From IMG/VR virus record IMGVR_UViG_3300044655_000639, positions 1-64,000 of that record: a stretch of 64,000 nt of DNA; one strand, written 5' to 3'. The stretch's first letter is position 1, and every line of letters begins with the position of its first letter. Origin of the DNA: a virus. Under the pieces are notes generated by a model. That model was not told where the DNA came from. It saw only the letters and a list, made by a program, of their open reading frames with translations, and made no database searches. Made by a program: the position numbers and the translations under genes. Shown piece by piece: positions 52,469-62,147 of this stretch.

Positions 52469-53344
52469 ATGATAGAAAAAATAAAATCATTAGCTACTGA
52501 TTCCAAGTACACTACTTGGTACTGTAGTATTATAAATAATGCTATGGCACGCACAGATGATATTGAAGGAGAGCGGCATCACGTGGTTCCACGAAGCATC
52601 TGGCCTGATGGCATTTTGCTTAAGGAAAACATAGTAAAGCTTACATATAAGGAGCATTATGTTTGCCATAAACTACTAGCAAGAATGCTGATAGATCCTG
52701 CACATACACGTAAGATGCGCTTTGCTCTATGGAGGCTAACACATAAGCGTGTCAATGATCAGATGTGTAATTCTAGAGATTATGAATCTGCCAAAGTGCT
52801 TCACAAGCAAGCACTTGAAGAGCTATGGGCGCAGGATGGGTTTAGAGAAGATATGCTAAAAAGTCGTAAATGGTTTTACGAAAGTGAGGATCAAAAATCT
52901 GCTAATAGCAGACGAGCTAAAGAACGACTACAAAACCCAGAGTTTCGTGAAAAGTTTTTTAAAGCTGCCAATGAAGCAAATAAAATAATCAGAGATTCTG
53001 ATCCTATAAAATGGGCACAACAATCTATGAGATCTGCAGAAGGAAAAGCTAATGCTAAAAAAACACAGCAAACTGATAGCCATCGCAAAGCTTGTAGCGA
53101 ACGAGAATTAAATAAATCCCCCGAGCAAAGATTAGCGCTGGCCAAGCAAGGCCAACAAGCTCTAGTCGACAAGCTCGGTGGAGAAGAGGCGTATCGTGAG
53201 TACTTGAGCAATAGGATTAAAGGACGTCGCAAGTACATTAATCCTAGCGATGGGTCAATACGCATACTTCGTGAAGCCGTTGATGGGTATGTGTTGATGG
53301 CTGACTATAAGCTAACTGTAAGGAACCATTATGTTTATATTTGA
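52469..53344 (+). CDS. HNH homing endonuclease
   Basis: 291 residues from ATG 52469 (GAGG upstream; the earlier GTG lacks a site). ERHHVVPRSIWPDG, ENIVKLTYKEHYVCHKLL is the HNH core; a long basic middle and a C-terminal NPSDGSIRILREAVDGYV (NUMOD-like) would bind DNA. It stands alone between tail genes and overlaps the next by 14 bases, as mobile genes do. Confidence 0.82.
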   Translation: MIEKIKSLATDSKYTTWYCSIINNAMARTDDIEGERHHVVPRSIWPDGILLKENIVKLTYKEHYVCHKLLARMLIDPAHTRKMRFALWRLTHKRVNDQMCNSRDYESAKVLHKQALEELWAQDGFREDMLKSRKWFYESEDQKSANSRRAKERLQNPEFREKFFKAANEANKIIRDSDPIKWAQQSMRSAEGKANAKKTQQTDSHRKACSERELNKSPEQRLALAKQGQQALVDKLGGEEAYREYLSNRIKGRRKYINPSDGSIRILREAVDGYVLMADYKLTVRNHYVYI

Positions 53345-53798
53345 CGGAGATGCAAAACGTATCTATATAGAGCCTACTGCAGTAAGTGGGGGAACAGTCA
53401 TATTTACCCCACAAGAACTATGGAGTAGATACGTAGACTGGAGATCCCAAGGGGATAACTCTAAGTATCTCCCAGCTATGCGTACTGTTGATGCTATCAT
53501 CAGTGGTGGACAACTACTAGGACCATATCTATTCATACGTAATGATCTGGGATGGAGAGGTGTTCCTCCTGTGACTGATGGTATCAAGATAATCATCAAT
53601 GGTTCACTATATGGTGAGTCACAGATACTGCCAGTGATGGAGAACATACCTAACCAAGAGACAGATCTAATTATCAATATGTCAGCATTGACGAATACTG
53701 TTAATACTGGAGGTGGTAGTTCCTTCACACTAGAGCAGATTGCAGATGCTGTAAGGAACAAGATGGTAGGGGATATATATGCAGCTAAGTTCATCTAA
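53331..53798 (+). CDS. structural protein, tail region
   Basis: 155 residues. FTPQELWSRYVDWRSQGDNS is a block seen in several phage virion proteins, followed by beta-rich VTDGIKIIINGSLYGESQ. Coupled to its neighbours by overlaps. Probably a tail or appendage component. Confidence 0.6.
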   Translation: MFIFDGDAKRIYIEPTAVSGGTVIFTPQELWSRYVDWRSQGDNSKYLPAMRTVDAIISGGQLLGPYLFIRNDLGWRGVPPVTDGIKIIINGSLYGESQILPVMENIPNQETDLIINMSALTNTVNTGGGSSFTLEQIADAVRNKMVGDIYAAKFI

Positions 53799-54129
53799 AG
53801 GTATCCTGTATGATTTCACTTCTGCAATAGCAGGTACTGGTGGAGGTATAGACAATGCCACTGCTAACATCATAGAAGCCAATACAGGTACTAGTATTCA
53901 TGACTATGTAGGTCATACTGAAATGGAAGAACTGAATGAATTACCATACATAGTAAGAAAGTGGGAAGATGCAACTAAGTCAAATCTATTGTATACTATC
54001 ACTATGACATTCATAGATGGACTACTGAGCACTGTGGTAGCACAGAATCATGTGAGTACTCTAACAAAGACAACAACTATAGTATGGGTGAATGGTAAAT
54101 TCTTCTCATCTAGTTCAGTAATAGCATAG
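53779..54129 (+). CDS. 116-residue probable virion protein
   Basis: Starts MQLSSSKGILYDFTSAIAGT; the end TIVWVNGKFFSSSSVIA is beta-rich. Overlaps the preceding gene by 20 bases. No domain recognised. Confidence 0.55.
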   Translation: MQLSSSKGILYDFTSAIAGTGGGIDNATANIIEANTGTSIHDYVGHTEMEELNELPYIVRKWEDATKSNLLYTITMTFIDGLLSTVVAQNHVSTLTKTTTIVWVNGKFFSSSSVIA

Positions 54130-54137
54130 GAGCGTAT

Positions 54138-54380
54138 ATGGTATCAACAGAAATAGTACTGGATAGATTTGCAGATTGGCTACCACTGACATGCACAGGA
54201 ACAGTAGTGTATATAGCTGAAGTAGTATCAGGGAACATACTGGTGAAGTTCGGTAGTGGTAGTACTGCTAAAGGCTTCACAATGGTTCCAGGTGACACAC
54301 TGAAAGCAGCAGAGACTGTATATGTTAAAGTAGTAAAAGATGCTGACTCATATCCTACAATACATGTAATCAAAGACTAA
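54138..54380 (+). CDS. 80-residue beta-rich small protein
   Basis: LVKFGSGSTAKGFTMVPGDT then ETVYVKVVKDAD is a beta-sandwich-like pattern seen in small virion proteins that bind or decorate the head or tail. AGGAG precedes the start. Confidence 0.6.
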   Translation: MVSTEIVLDRFADWLPLTCTGTVVYIAEVVSGNILVKFGSGSTAKGFTMVPGDTLKAAETVYVKVVKDADSYPTIHVIKD

Positions 54381-54389
54381 GGAGAACAT

Positions 54390-54428
54390 ATGGCTAAATC
54401 CTGTAAGACACCTAAACCTAAGAAGTGA
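54390..54428 (+). CDS. 12-residue basic micro-ORF
   Basis: MAKSCKTPKPKK follows a strong AAGGAG site at normal distance and is placed like a real gene in the late operon. Whether it is made is unknown. Confidence 0.35.
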   Translation: MAKSCKTPKPKK

Positions 54429-54464
54429 GAATACTGTGCACCTCTAAGGGTGTATATCTATACT

Positions 54465-54478
54465 TATACTATGGTATA
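54465..54478 (+). promoter_or_regulatory. TATAC-TATG-GTATA inverted repeat before the portal gene
   Basis: Same sequence as at 24176. It lies 30 bases before the portal start; TATAAA at 54489-54494 may be a -10 box. Confidence 0.45.
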
Positions 54479-54507
54479 CTTTCAATAATATAAACTAAGG
54501 ACTATAC

Positions 54508-56607
54508 ATGGCTGATGATATTGTAGAAGATGATGAAAAGAAGAGTAATCTAGTTAGCTGGAAGAATGCTCCTACTGTAGCTGACTTAGAAGCTGATCTA
54601 ACTTCTGCAGAGTCAAGTCATGCTGAGCATGTAGCTAAAGTAGAAGAGTGGCTAAAGAATCTAGCAGCAGAACTGAAGATCACCATACCTAAGGGTAGAA
54701 GTAAGGTACAACCTAAGCTGATCAGAACACAAGCTGAGTGGAGATATGCTGCACTAGAAGAACCATTCCTAAGTGCTAAGGATATCTTTGAAGTAAGCCC
54801 TAGAACATGGGAAGATACTGAAGGTGCTGATGATAATGAGATCACACTGAACTATCAGTGGAATACTAAGATGGATAAAGTAGCATTCATCAATGAGTAC
54901 GTAAGAAGTGCTGTAGACGAAGGTACTACTATCGTGCAGGTAGGATGGGAATTCCAAGAAGAAGAACGTATGGTAGAAGTGGATGTAGAAGCTACTCCAG
55001 AACAACTACAGATGTATCTGATTACACAAGTACAGCAAGGTATGATGACAGAGGAAGAAGCTCAAGCAAGAATGCAGAGTGGAGAACCTATGGTGATAGG
55101 TACTAAGAAAGAGAAACGTATGGTTACTGTAAAGAACCATCCTAAGTACAGAATCTGTGAATATGATAAGGTAGTAATAGATCCAACATGTGAAGGTGAT
55201 CTAGATAAAGCTCAATTCATCATCATGCCATTCGAGACAAGCATGAGTGATCTCAAGAGAGATGGAACATATAAGAACCTAGACAAGATCTTCGGTAAAG
55301 ATGGTAAGGTAATCAGTGTAAGCTCAAGTGATGAAGAGTTCATCAGTTCACAGAAGAAGAATGTGAGTGGATTTGAATTCAAGGATAAAGCACGTAGAAA
55401 GCTGACAGCATACGAATACTATGGTTATTGGGATATCAATGATACAGGTATCACTACTCCTATCAAAGCAGTATGGGTAGGATCTACTATGATCAAGCTA
55501 GAAGAACTGCCATACCCTGATAAGAAGCTACCATTCGTAGGTGTGCAGTACCTACCAGTACGTAAGAGTGTATATGGTGAACCAGATGGTAGTCTACTGA
55601 ATGACAAACAAGATATCATGGGTGCAGTAGCACGAGGTATGATAGATGTAATGGGTAGAAGTGCTAATGGTCAGGTAGGTATGCAGAAAGGATTCCTAGA
55701 TGTAACCAACCAGAAGAAGTTCGATAAAGGTGAACACTTCTTCTACAACCAAGGATTTGATCCTAGAACCTCAATCCATATGCAGACATTCCCAGAGATA
55801 CCACAGAGTGCAATGCAAATGATACAACTACAGAATGCAGAAGCAGAGTCACTGACAGGTGTCAAGAGCTTCAGTCAAGGTATCAGTGGAGCAAGTCTAG
55901 GTAATACTGCTGCAGGTGCTAGAGGTGCTCTAGATAGTGCAAGTAAGAGAGAGCTAGGAATCCTACGAAGACTATCAAAGGGTATAGAACAGATCGGTAG
56001 AAAGACCATAGCAATGAATGCAGTATGGCTAGAAGATGAAGAAGTGATTCGTATTACAAACAAAGAGTTTAGAACTGTAAAGAGAGATGACCTCAATGGA
56101 GACTTCGATCTACGACTATCTATCAGTACTGCAGAGAGTGACAATCAGAAAGCAGAGGAGCTAAGCTTCATGCTACAGACTAATGCTGCAAGTATGGACC
56201 CAGAGCTAGCACGTATCATACAAGCTGAGATAGCTACTCTACGTAAGATGCCAGAACTAGCTAAGAAGATACTAGAGTTCCAACCTCAACCAGATCCAAT
56301 GCAACAGCAAATGCAGCAACTACAGTTACAACTACTACAAGCACAAGTAGCTAATGAGAGAGCTAAAGCTGGAGAGAATCAGGTGGATATAGAGTTGAAA
56401 TCCTGGAAAGCTGAGACAGAGAGAGCTAAGTCTAGATCTCTCAATAGCAAGACAGATCTAGATGATCAAGTGTTCCTAGAAAAGGATGCTGGACTTGATC
56501 AACAGAAGATAATGGAACAAAAAGAGCATGACCGCTTAGCCTCTATGGATATTGAAGCATTTAAAGCTATGAATAGTAAAACTCAAGCTAGTAAGAAAGG
56601 TCTCTGA
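54508..56607 (+). CDS. portal protein
   Basis: 699 residues, large as in N4 gp59. RTQAEWRYAALEEPFLSAKD, then the long clip/stem region, KLPFVGVQYLPVRKSVYGEP and MQKGFLDVTNQKKF match podovirus portals. A Gln-rich helical stretch (residues ~590-620) precedes the C terminus, which ends SMDIEAFKAMNSKTQASKK. It forms the dodecameric DNA gate. Confidence 0.85.
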   Translation: MADDIVEDDEKKSNLVSWKNAPTVADLEADLTSAESSHAEHVAKVEEWLKNLAAELKITIPKGRSKVQPKLIRTQAEWRYAALEEPFLSAKDIFEVSPRTWEDTEGADDNEITLNYQWNTKMDKVAFINEYVRSAVDEGTTIVQVGWEFQEEERMVEVDVEATPEQLQMYLITQVQQGMMTEEEAQARMQSGEPMVIGTKKEKRMVTVKNHPKYRICEYDKVVIDPTCEGDLDKAQFIIMPFETSMSDLKRDGTYKNLDKIFGKDGKVISVSSSDEEFISSQKKNVSGFEFKDKARRKLTAYEYYGYWDINDTGITTPIKAVWVGSTMIKLEELPYPDKKLPFVGVQYLPVRKSVYGEPDGSLLNDKQDIMGAVARGMIDVMGRSANGQVGMQKGFLDVTNQKKFDKGEHFFYNQGFDPRTSIHMQTFPEIPQSAMQMIQLQNAEAESLTGVKSFSQGISGASLGNTAAGARGALDSASKRELGILRRLSKGIEQIGRKTIAMNAVWLEDEEVIRITNKEFRTVKRDDLNGDFDLRLSISTAESDNQKAEELSFMLQTNAASMDPELARIIQAEIATLRKMPELAKKILEFQPQPDPMQQQMQQLQLQLLQAQVANERAKAGENQVDIELKSWKAETERAKSRSLNSKTDLDDQVFLEKDAGLDQQKIMEQKEHDRLASMDIEAFKAMNSKTQASKKGL

Positions 56608-56609
56608 GT

Positions 56610-57455
56610 ATGAGCTATATAGTATATAAACACACCAATAATATTACAGGTAAGTCCTATGTAGGTCTGACTAAATACACAATAGAGCATAGATGGTCTC
56701 AACATGTGTATGAAGCTATGAAAGGCAGACGTAACTATAAGTTCTATAATGCTATAACTAAGTATGGTACTGATGTATGGACAAGTGATACGCTAGTGTA
56801 TGATATAGAAACATTCGAGGAAGCTGCTATACATGAAAAGTACATGATAGCTTTATATGATTGTATAGATAATGGTTACAATATATCAGAAGGCGGTGAA
56901 GGTTGCACTATAAAGGCAGGTCCAAGTCACCCACTGTATGGTGTCAAGAAGAGTAAAGAACATGTTGATAAAAGTGTGAAAGGGACTAAAGAAGCTAAAG
57001 ATAAATGGACAGAAGAAAGACGTATGCAGTATAGTGCTACATGTGTAGAAGTTCTCAGAAAGAGATGGGAGACTATAGAGTACTCCTTCTACCATGAGGA
57101 TTATGGTGTAGTAACAGGATTTGTATCTGATATAGCTAACAAGTACCAACTATACTCAGGGTATCTTAGATATGTAACAAAGGGCAAATCTAAACACTGC
57201 AATGGATGGTTTCTGTATACAGGTGATAACGGGGACTATACCAAAGATCCTATATACACTTTCACACATGAACTATATGGAAATGAGACTTTAACCTTAA
57301 AAGATATGAGTATTAAGTATAATCTATCAAAAGGTAATCTATGCATGGTAGCCAAAGGACAGCGTAATCACACTGGAGGTTGGAGACTAGCAATGATGGA
57401 TGCTAAGGCATTCGATGCTATGAACATGCCAAAAAAAGAAGGAGTAAAGAAATGA
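56610..57455 (+). CDS. GIY-YIG homing endonuclease
   Basis: 281 residues. IVYKHTNNITGKSYVGLTK gives the GIY-YIG-type core with R in HRWSQH and E in AIHEKYMIAL; GYNISEGGEG follows. The second half contains two DNA-binding repeats (FVSDIANKYQLYSGYLRYV and LKDMSIKYNLSKGNLCMVAK). The C-terminal 20 residues resemble the portal C terminus. Mobile gene inserted after the portal. Confidence 0.85.
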   Translation: MSYIVYKHTNNITGKSYVGLTKYTIEHRWSQHVYEAMKGRRNYKFYNAITKYGTDVWTSDTLVYDIETFEEAAIHEKYMIALYDCIDNGYNISEGGEGCTIKAGPSHPLYGVKKSKEHVDKSVKGTKEAKDKWTEERRMQYSATCVEVLRKRWETIEYSFYHEDYGVVTGFVSDIANKYQLYSGYLRYVTKGKSKHCNGWFLYTGDNGDYTKDPIYTFTHELYGNETLTLKDMSIKYNLSKGNLCMVAKGQRNHTGGWRLAMMDAKAFDAMNMPKKEGVKK

Positions 57456-57874
57456 GTAACTACCTAATGGATATGAACACTACAAGAGAGAACGTAGACA
57501 ACAGAGCTATAGTGATCAAGGACTGGAACTATGGTCCTGTAAAGCTACAAGGTGATAACCTACAGTACTGGGACAAACTAGCAGGTATCTGGAAAGTAAC
57601 ACCACAAGTAGCAAAGAGACATCTATGTGCTAACTGTGAGTACTTCGATAATACTCCTGATATGATGAAGCAGATGATGAATATTCTACCTGACTCATAT
57701 GATAAGGATGGAGGTATCAGAGGATACTGCCATAAGTTCGACTTCATAGCACAAGCAGTACGTAGCTGTCAAGCATGGGGAGAGAAAGACTACTATACTG
57801 ATGAAGCAAAGATGAAACCTGCTAAGATGAATGGTCTAGGTGATGATGACTTCATGACTAAGATGAATAAGTAA
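57452..57874 (+). CDS. Cys-cluster virion-operon protein
   Basis: 140 residues. CANCEYF, then RGYCHKF and VRSCQAWG give a four-Cys site that could bind zinc or iron-sulfur. This four-Cys type is common next to phage portal genes. It overlaps the upstream mobile gene by ATGA. Confidence 0.65.
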   Translation: MSNYLMDMNTTRENVDNRAIVIKDWNYGPVKLQGDNLQYWDKLAGIWKVTPQVAKRHLCANCEYFDNTPDMMKQMMNILPDSYDKDGGIRGYCHKFDFIAQAVRSCQAWGEKDYYTDEAKMKPAKMNGLGDDDFMTKMNK

Positions 57875-57883
57875 GGAGTTATC

Positions 57884-58495
57884 ATGCCTGAAATGAATAT
57901 AGGAAAACATACTAGTAATGATAATGGAATACTGGATGTAGGATATTTCAACGCTAACCAAGAACTACTGAGAGAAAGTCTACTGACTGATCCAAGTGGG
58001 GGGATGTATGTTGTAGATAAACTAAGTAATGCTGTACATGAAGGAAGAGCATTTGCTATTAATTCCAAAGGCACTATCACTGCAGGAAGTACTCTGCGGA
58101 TGCATGGTAGAACAGGTGATAAAGAAGTACACTTCGATCACTTCCACGTAGCAACAAGTAAAGGATTCATAAGTCTAGCTCTATATGAAGCTCCAACAGT
58201 GACAGTACTAGGAAGTGTAGTACCAGCACTCAATAGAAAGAGAAACTCTCTCATAGTACCTACAATGATTGTATATGGTGGATCTACTATAACAGTGAAT
58301 GGCACATTACTGGAGGAACATACTATCTATGATACAGGTGGTACTGGTAGTCATCTGACACAAGGTAGTGGTGGTATAGATGCTGACTGGATACTGAAAC
58401 CTAACACTGACTACCAGTTCATGATCACAAATACTGACAGTACAAGTGTGAACTATACTGCTCGCTTCATATGGGCAGAGAGAGATCCTATTTGA
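57884..58495 (+). CDS. probable head-associated virion protein
   Basis: 203 residues, beta-rich. AVHEGRAFAINSKGTITAGS, SLALYEAPTVTVLGS and NPDTDYQF-type end (LKPNTDYQFMITNTDSTS) match a phage structural family encoded between portal and capsid genes. Decoration or head-fibre role is inferred. Confidence 0.65.
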   Translation: MPEMNIGKHTSNDNGILDVGYFNANQELLRESLLTDPSGGMYVVDKLSNAVHEGRAFAINSKGTITAGSTLRMHGRTGDKEVHFDHFHVATSKGFISLALYEAPTVTVLGSVVPALNRKRNSLIVPTMIVYGGSTITVNGTLLEEHTIYDTGGTGSHLTQGSGGIDADWILKPNTDYQFMITNTDSTSVNYTARFIWAERDPI

Positions 58496-58595
58496 CATTA
58501 AGCTAAGAATACGTTAAGATTTCAATACGACCTACAAGTGAAGTCGATAAAAGCTCTAAATCAGGTAATCTCGTAAGAGGACACAAAGGACATGT

Positions 58596-58928
58596 ATGAC
58601 AACAGAGGAACTCGAACTAATCGAAGACTCAAACAAAGAAGCTAAGGAAGCTATAGCTTTAGGTGAAGCATTCAAAAGACTGCTTGAGAATGAAGACTAC
58701 CAGAAGGTAATCTCTAATGGTTATATCAAGGACTATGCTAAAGAGTTAGGAATGGCTATTGCTATGAATACTGGAGCGTATGATACTGATAAGATGATTG
58801 AAGACCTGAAGGGTATCAATGCATTCGTAGGCTATGGTTTCAAGGTTGCTAATGCACACATGGCTGCAGAACAAGATCTGATAGAGAATGCTCGTTATGT
58901 TGCAGAAACTACAGAAGTAGAGGAGTAA
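58596..58928 (+). CDS. 110-residue helical protein
   Basis: Acidic and helical (ELELIEDSNKEAKEAIALGE). It precedes the scaffold-like gene with a 3-base gap, which suggests a morphogenesis role. AAAGGA lies upstream. Confidence 0.6.
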   Translation: MTTEELELIEDSNKEAKEAIALGEAFKRLLENEDYQKVISNGYIKDYAKELGMAIAMNTGAYDTDKMIEDLKGINAFVGYGFKVANAHMAAEQDLIENARYVAETTEVEE

Positions 58929-58931
58929 CAG

Positions 58932-59996
58932 ATGAGTGTAAATCTAGATAATATGTCTGATGAAGACTTTGAAACACATATGAATAACCTTCCTAGAGAG
59001 GAAGAAGATGAAGCAGTCATTGAGGACACTGAGCCTACTGATACTGTAGAAGATGAGACTACTACTGGTGACGATCAGAGTGAAGAGGAAGAGTCTACAG
59101 AAGAAGAGGAAACAGAATCTCAAACTACTGATAGTGATGAAGAAGAGAACGATAGTACAGAAGACACAGAAGAGGATACTCAGGAAACCACGGAAATCGA
59201 CTACAAAGCATTCTATGAGCAAGTAACAGCTGACTATAAAGCAAACAATAGAGTTATGCCTGGATTGAAAGATCCTGAAGACTTTAGAAAAGCATTAGCT
59301 ATGGCAAGTAACTATGCACTGAAGACTACTGCTATCAAACCTCATCTAGGTCGAATCAAGATGCTGAAAGATGTATCTGATGAAGAACTAAATGAGATGA
59401 TGGACTTCAAGAATCGTAATCCTGAAGTTATCAAGAAAGCATTGAAAGATGCTGGTATTGACCCACTGGATATTGATGTTGATGAGAAGGTAAGCTATCA
59501 GGCTAATGACTACAGAGTAAGCACTGCTGAAATAGAGTTTGAAGAGATCATTGATACTATCAAGGATACTCCTGAGTTTGCTAGGACAAGTGAAGTAGTG
59601 ACTTCTGTATGGGACGAAGCTTCTAAGAAAGCTATGCTGGATAATCCACATCTGATCAAAGCATTGAATGAAGAGATGCAGATGGGACGATATGATACCA
59701 TCCAAGGTATGATTGATCAGCGTAAGCTATTAGGGAAGACTGGTGGAATGACTGATCTACAAATGTATCAAGAGATTGCTACAGAGATGCAGAGAAGTCA
59801 AGTACAACAGTCTGCTAAAAAAGTAGAAGTAGTAGCACCTGTACAGAAAGTTGAAGACCCTGCTGTAAAAGAACAAAAGAAACAAGCAGGGATAAGTACT
59901 AAGAAGACATCTAGTGCTGTGAAGAAGTATGACCCAACTAAGTTGAGTGATGAAGAATTCATGGAACTAGTAGCTTCTGGTGCTAAGTTTATCTAG
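58932..59996 (+). CDS. scaffold-like protein
   Basis: 354 residues. The first ~95 are extremely Asp/Glu/Thr-rich (TEEDTQETTEI), followed by a helical core (DVSDEELNEMMDFKNRNPEV) and a basic C terminus ending LSDEEFMELVASGAKF. This charge layout and position just before the capsid gene are typical of scaffolding proteins. Confidence 0.72.
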   Translation: MSVNLDNMSDEDFETHMNNLPREEEDEAVIEDTEPTDTVEDETTTGDDQSEEEESTEEEETESQTTDSDEEENDSTEDTEEDTQETTEIDYKAFYEQVTADYKANNRVMPGLKDPEDFRKALAMASNYALKTTAIKPHLGRIKMLKDVSDEELNEMMDFKNRNPEVIKKALKDAGIDPLDIDVDEKVSYQANDYRVSTAEIEFEEIIDTIKDTPEFARTSEVVTSVWDEASKKAMLDNPHLIKALNEEMQMGRYDTIQGMIDQRKLLGKTGGMTDLQMYQEIATEMQRSQVQQSAKKVEVVAPVQKVEDPAVKEQKKQAGISTKKTSSAVKKYDPTKLSDEEFMELVASGAKFI

Positions 59997-60004
59997 GAGA
60001 TAAC

Positions 60005-61447
60005 ATGTTATATGGTAATGGCACAAATAGCTCTGTAGGAGCACAGTTTAATACATATGAGTACAAGCGTAAAGCTCTCATCGAGACAGCAAAAGCTGAG
60101 TACTTTTCACAATTAGGTGACTCTGAGAGTCTTACAAAGAACTACGGACAAAAGATCAAGAAGTATCACTACCTTCCATTATTGGATGATCGTAATATCA
60201 ATGACCAAGGTTTAGATGCAACTGGTGTATCTACTGCGAATGAGGTGACTATCACTATCACTACTGCAGATGGTGAAGATATCTTAGCTGTTGGTAATGG
60301 TTCTAATGCTGCAACTGCGTTGACTGCTGCACAAGCACGAGCAATGGTAATCTTCAAGCAAGAGCTTGGTATTGATATTGCAAATGCATTGTATGATACG
60401 TATGCTGAAGCTGTAGCTGCTTATGTTAATGGTGCTTCATCTACTGTAGCTAATCGTGGTTCATTGGTTGTAGGTGCTGCAGTTAATGCATCTGGTAACT
60501 TATATGGTTCAAGCAAGAATCCTGGATATATCTCTGGTAAATTGCCTACGTTGTCTGAGTCTGGTGGGCGTGTTAACCGTGTTGGTTTCAAGCGTTTAGA
60601 GCTAGAAGGTTCTATTGCTAACTATGGTTTCTTCTATGAGTGGTCTAAAGACTCTATGGACTTTGATACTGATGAAGAGTTGTATACTCATATCAATCGT
60701 GAATCTGTACGTGGTGCTCGTGAGTTGTCAGAAGACATCATCCAAATGGACTTGCTAGCTGGTGCTGGTGTTATTCGTTATACTGGTGATGCAACATCAT
60801 TAGCAACAACTGGTTACAATGCTACTGCTTTGTTGAACTCTGTAGTAACTTATGATGACCTTGTTAAGCTTGGTGTAACTCTTGATGATAACCGTTGTTC
60901 TAAGGACACAACTGCTATTACAGGCTCTAAAGATACTGATGTATTGAATATCCCTGCAGCACGTTATATGTTCATTGGTTCTGAGTTGATTCCTACAATC
61001 ATGCGTATGACTGATTATCACTCTGTGAAAGCATTTATCCCTATTGAGAAGTATGCTCAAATGAGTGCAAGTGGTAAGTACACTAATGCATTGCATGGTG
61101 AGATTGGTGCAGTAGCTGGATTCCGTATCGTAGTTGTCCCTGAGATGATGGGTTATGTTGGTGCTGGTGAGAATGTTGGTGCAGACCTTTCATACCTTAA
61201 TGATGGTGCTAAGTACAATGTATACCCAATGTTGGTTGTAGGTTCTGGTGCATTTGCTCATATCCGTTTCCAAGTATCTGGTGGTATGTCTGACAAGTTC
61301 AACATCATCGTACGTAAGCCTGGAACATTCGCTAATGCTGATGATCCATACGAGAAGATCGGATATAGCTCTATCCAATTCTGGCAAGGAACAATGATCC
61401 TTCGTCCTGAATGGTTGGCTAAGGTGCTCACGTTAGCTAAGGGGTAA
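60005..61447 (+). CDS. major capsid protein, N4 gp56 family
   Basis: 480 residues. VGFKRLELEGSIANYGFFYE, HINRESVRGARELSEDIIQM, DLLAGAGVIRYTGDA and ARYMFIGSELIPTIMRMTD are hallmark blocks of the N4 gp56 HK97-fold family. Codon use differs from neighbours (more GGT, GTT, CGT, TTG), as expected for the most abundant protein. AGGAG precedes the start. Confidence 0.93.
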   Translation: MLYGNGTNSSVGAQFNTYEYKRKALIETAKAEYFSQLGDSESLTKNYGQKIKKYHYLPLLDDRNINDQGLDATGVSTANEVTITITTADGEDILAVGNGSNAATALTAAQARAMVIFKQELGIDIANALYDTYAEAVAAYVNGASSTVANRGSLVVGAAVNASGNLYGSSKNPGYISGKLPTLSESGGRVNRVGFKRLELEGSIANYGFFYEWSKDSMDFDTDEELYTHINRESVRGARELSEDIIQMDLLAGAGVIRYTGDATSLATTGYNATALLNSVVTYDDLVKLGVTLDDNRCSKDTTAITGSKDTDVLNIPAARYMFIGSELIPTIMRMTDYHSVKAFIPIEKYAQMSASGKYTNALHGEIGAVAGFRIVVVPEMMGYVGAGENVGADLSYLNDGAKYNVYPMLVVGSGAFAHIRFQVSGGMSDKFNIIVRKPGTFANADDPYEKIGYSSIQFWQGTMILRPEWLAKVLTLAKG

Positions 61448-61500
61448 ACCCTTGCTAAGCTTCTGGGCATAGGTGATTCTCTCAGGAGAGTCTAACACTA

Positions 61501-61520
61501 AGAGTGGTATCATCCACTCT
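61501..61520 (+). terminator. hairpin after the capsid gene
   Basis: AGAGTGG-TATCAT-CCACTCT is a perfect 7-bp stem, followed by ATAATAAAAAG. Rightward it lacks a T-run, so it may be a processing or weak termination site. Confidence 0.45.
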
Positions 61521-61547
61521 ATAATAAAAAGATAACAAGGAAATAAA

Positions 61548-62096
61548 ATGAGTGAAGAAACCAAAGTACCAACTCCTAGAGAGTTATTAAAAGAGAAAGC
61601 TGACTTGCTTGGAGTTGAGTATAAGAGTAATGTAACAGATGCAAAGCTGTTAGAGTTAATCGAAGCTAAGATGAAGCCTGTAAAAGCTGAAGTGGTAGTG
61701 GAGAAATCAGAGGAAGAGAAAATACAGGAGACTATTGCTGAGAGTCGTACTAAGCTGATGAAGCTACGTAGAGTGATCCTAACATGTAATGATCCACAGA
61801 TGAAAGAATGGGATACTACACCTATCCTGAGCGTAAGTAACTCTATCATCACACTACCTAAGATTGCAATTCCACTGAATGTAGAGTGGCATATCCCACA
61901 AGGGTACTATGATCTATTGAAGAGTCAAAGATGTGGTATTGATGTAAAAGGTAAAGATGGTAAAGGTCGTACAATCACAGTACGTAAAGAGATTGCTAAG
62001 TACAATATCCAAGATCTACCTGATCTAACTATTGAAGAACTAGCTGAATTAAAGCAGATGCAGATTGCACGAGATGGTGTAGCAAAAGCTGAATAG
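61548..62096 (+). CDS. 182-residue head protein with LEM/HeH-like N terminus
   Basis: TPRELLKEKADLLGVEYKSN then KLLELIEAKMKP is an HeH/LEM-like helical hairpin. The second half RRVILTCNDPQMKEWDTTPI and YDLLKSQRCGIDVKGKDGKG is a conserved phage head-region pattern. AAGGAAA precedes the start. A head completion or decoration role is likely. Confidence 0.65.
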   Translation: MSEETKVPTPRELLKEKADLLGVEYKSNVTDAKLLELIEAKMKPVKAEVVVEKSEEEKIQETIAESRTKLMKLRRVILTCNDPQMKEWDTTPILSVSNSIITLPKIAIPLNVEWHIPQGYYDLLKSQRCGIDVKGKDGKGRTITVRKEIAKYNIQDLPDLTIEELAELKQMQIARDGVAKAE

Positions 62097-62102
62097 TATG
62101 AT

Positions 62103-62124
62103 GATGGTCTCTTAGGAGGCTATC
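62103..62124 (+). terminator. strong hairpin between late genes
   Basis: GATGGTCT and GGCTATC sides pair over about 9 bp with CTTA in the loop, including G-T pairs. No T-run follows; a processing role is possible. Confidence 0.4.
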
Positions 62125-62147
62125 TATGATATTATCAAGGAGAACAT

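Noticed and set aside
52891-53265. Leftward frame opposite the HNH homing endonuclease
   Set aside because: Antisense shadow; the rightward frame has a clear HNH core.
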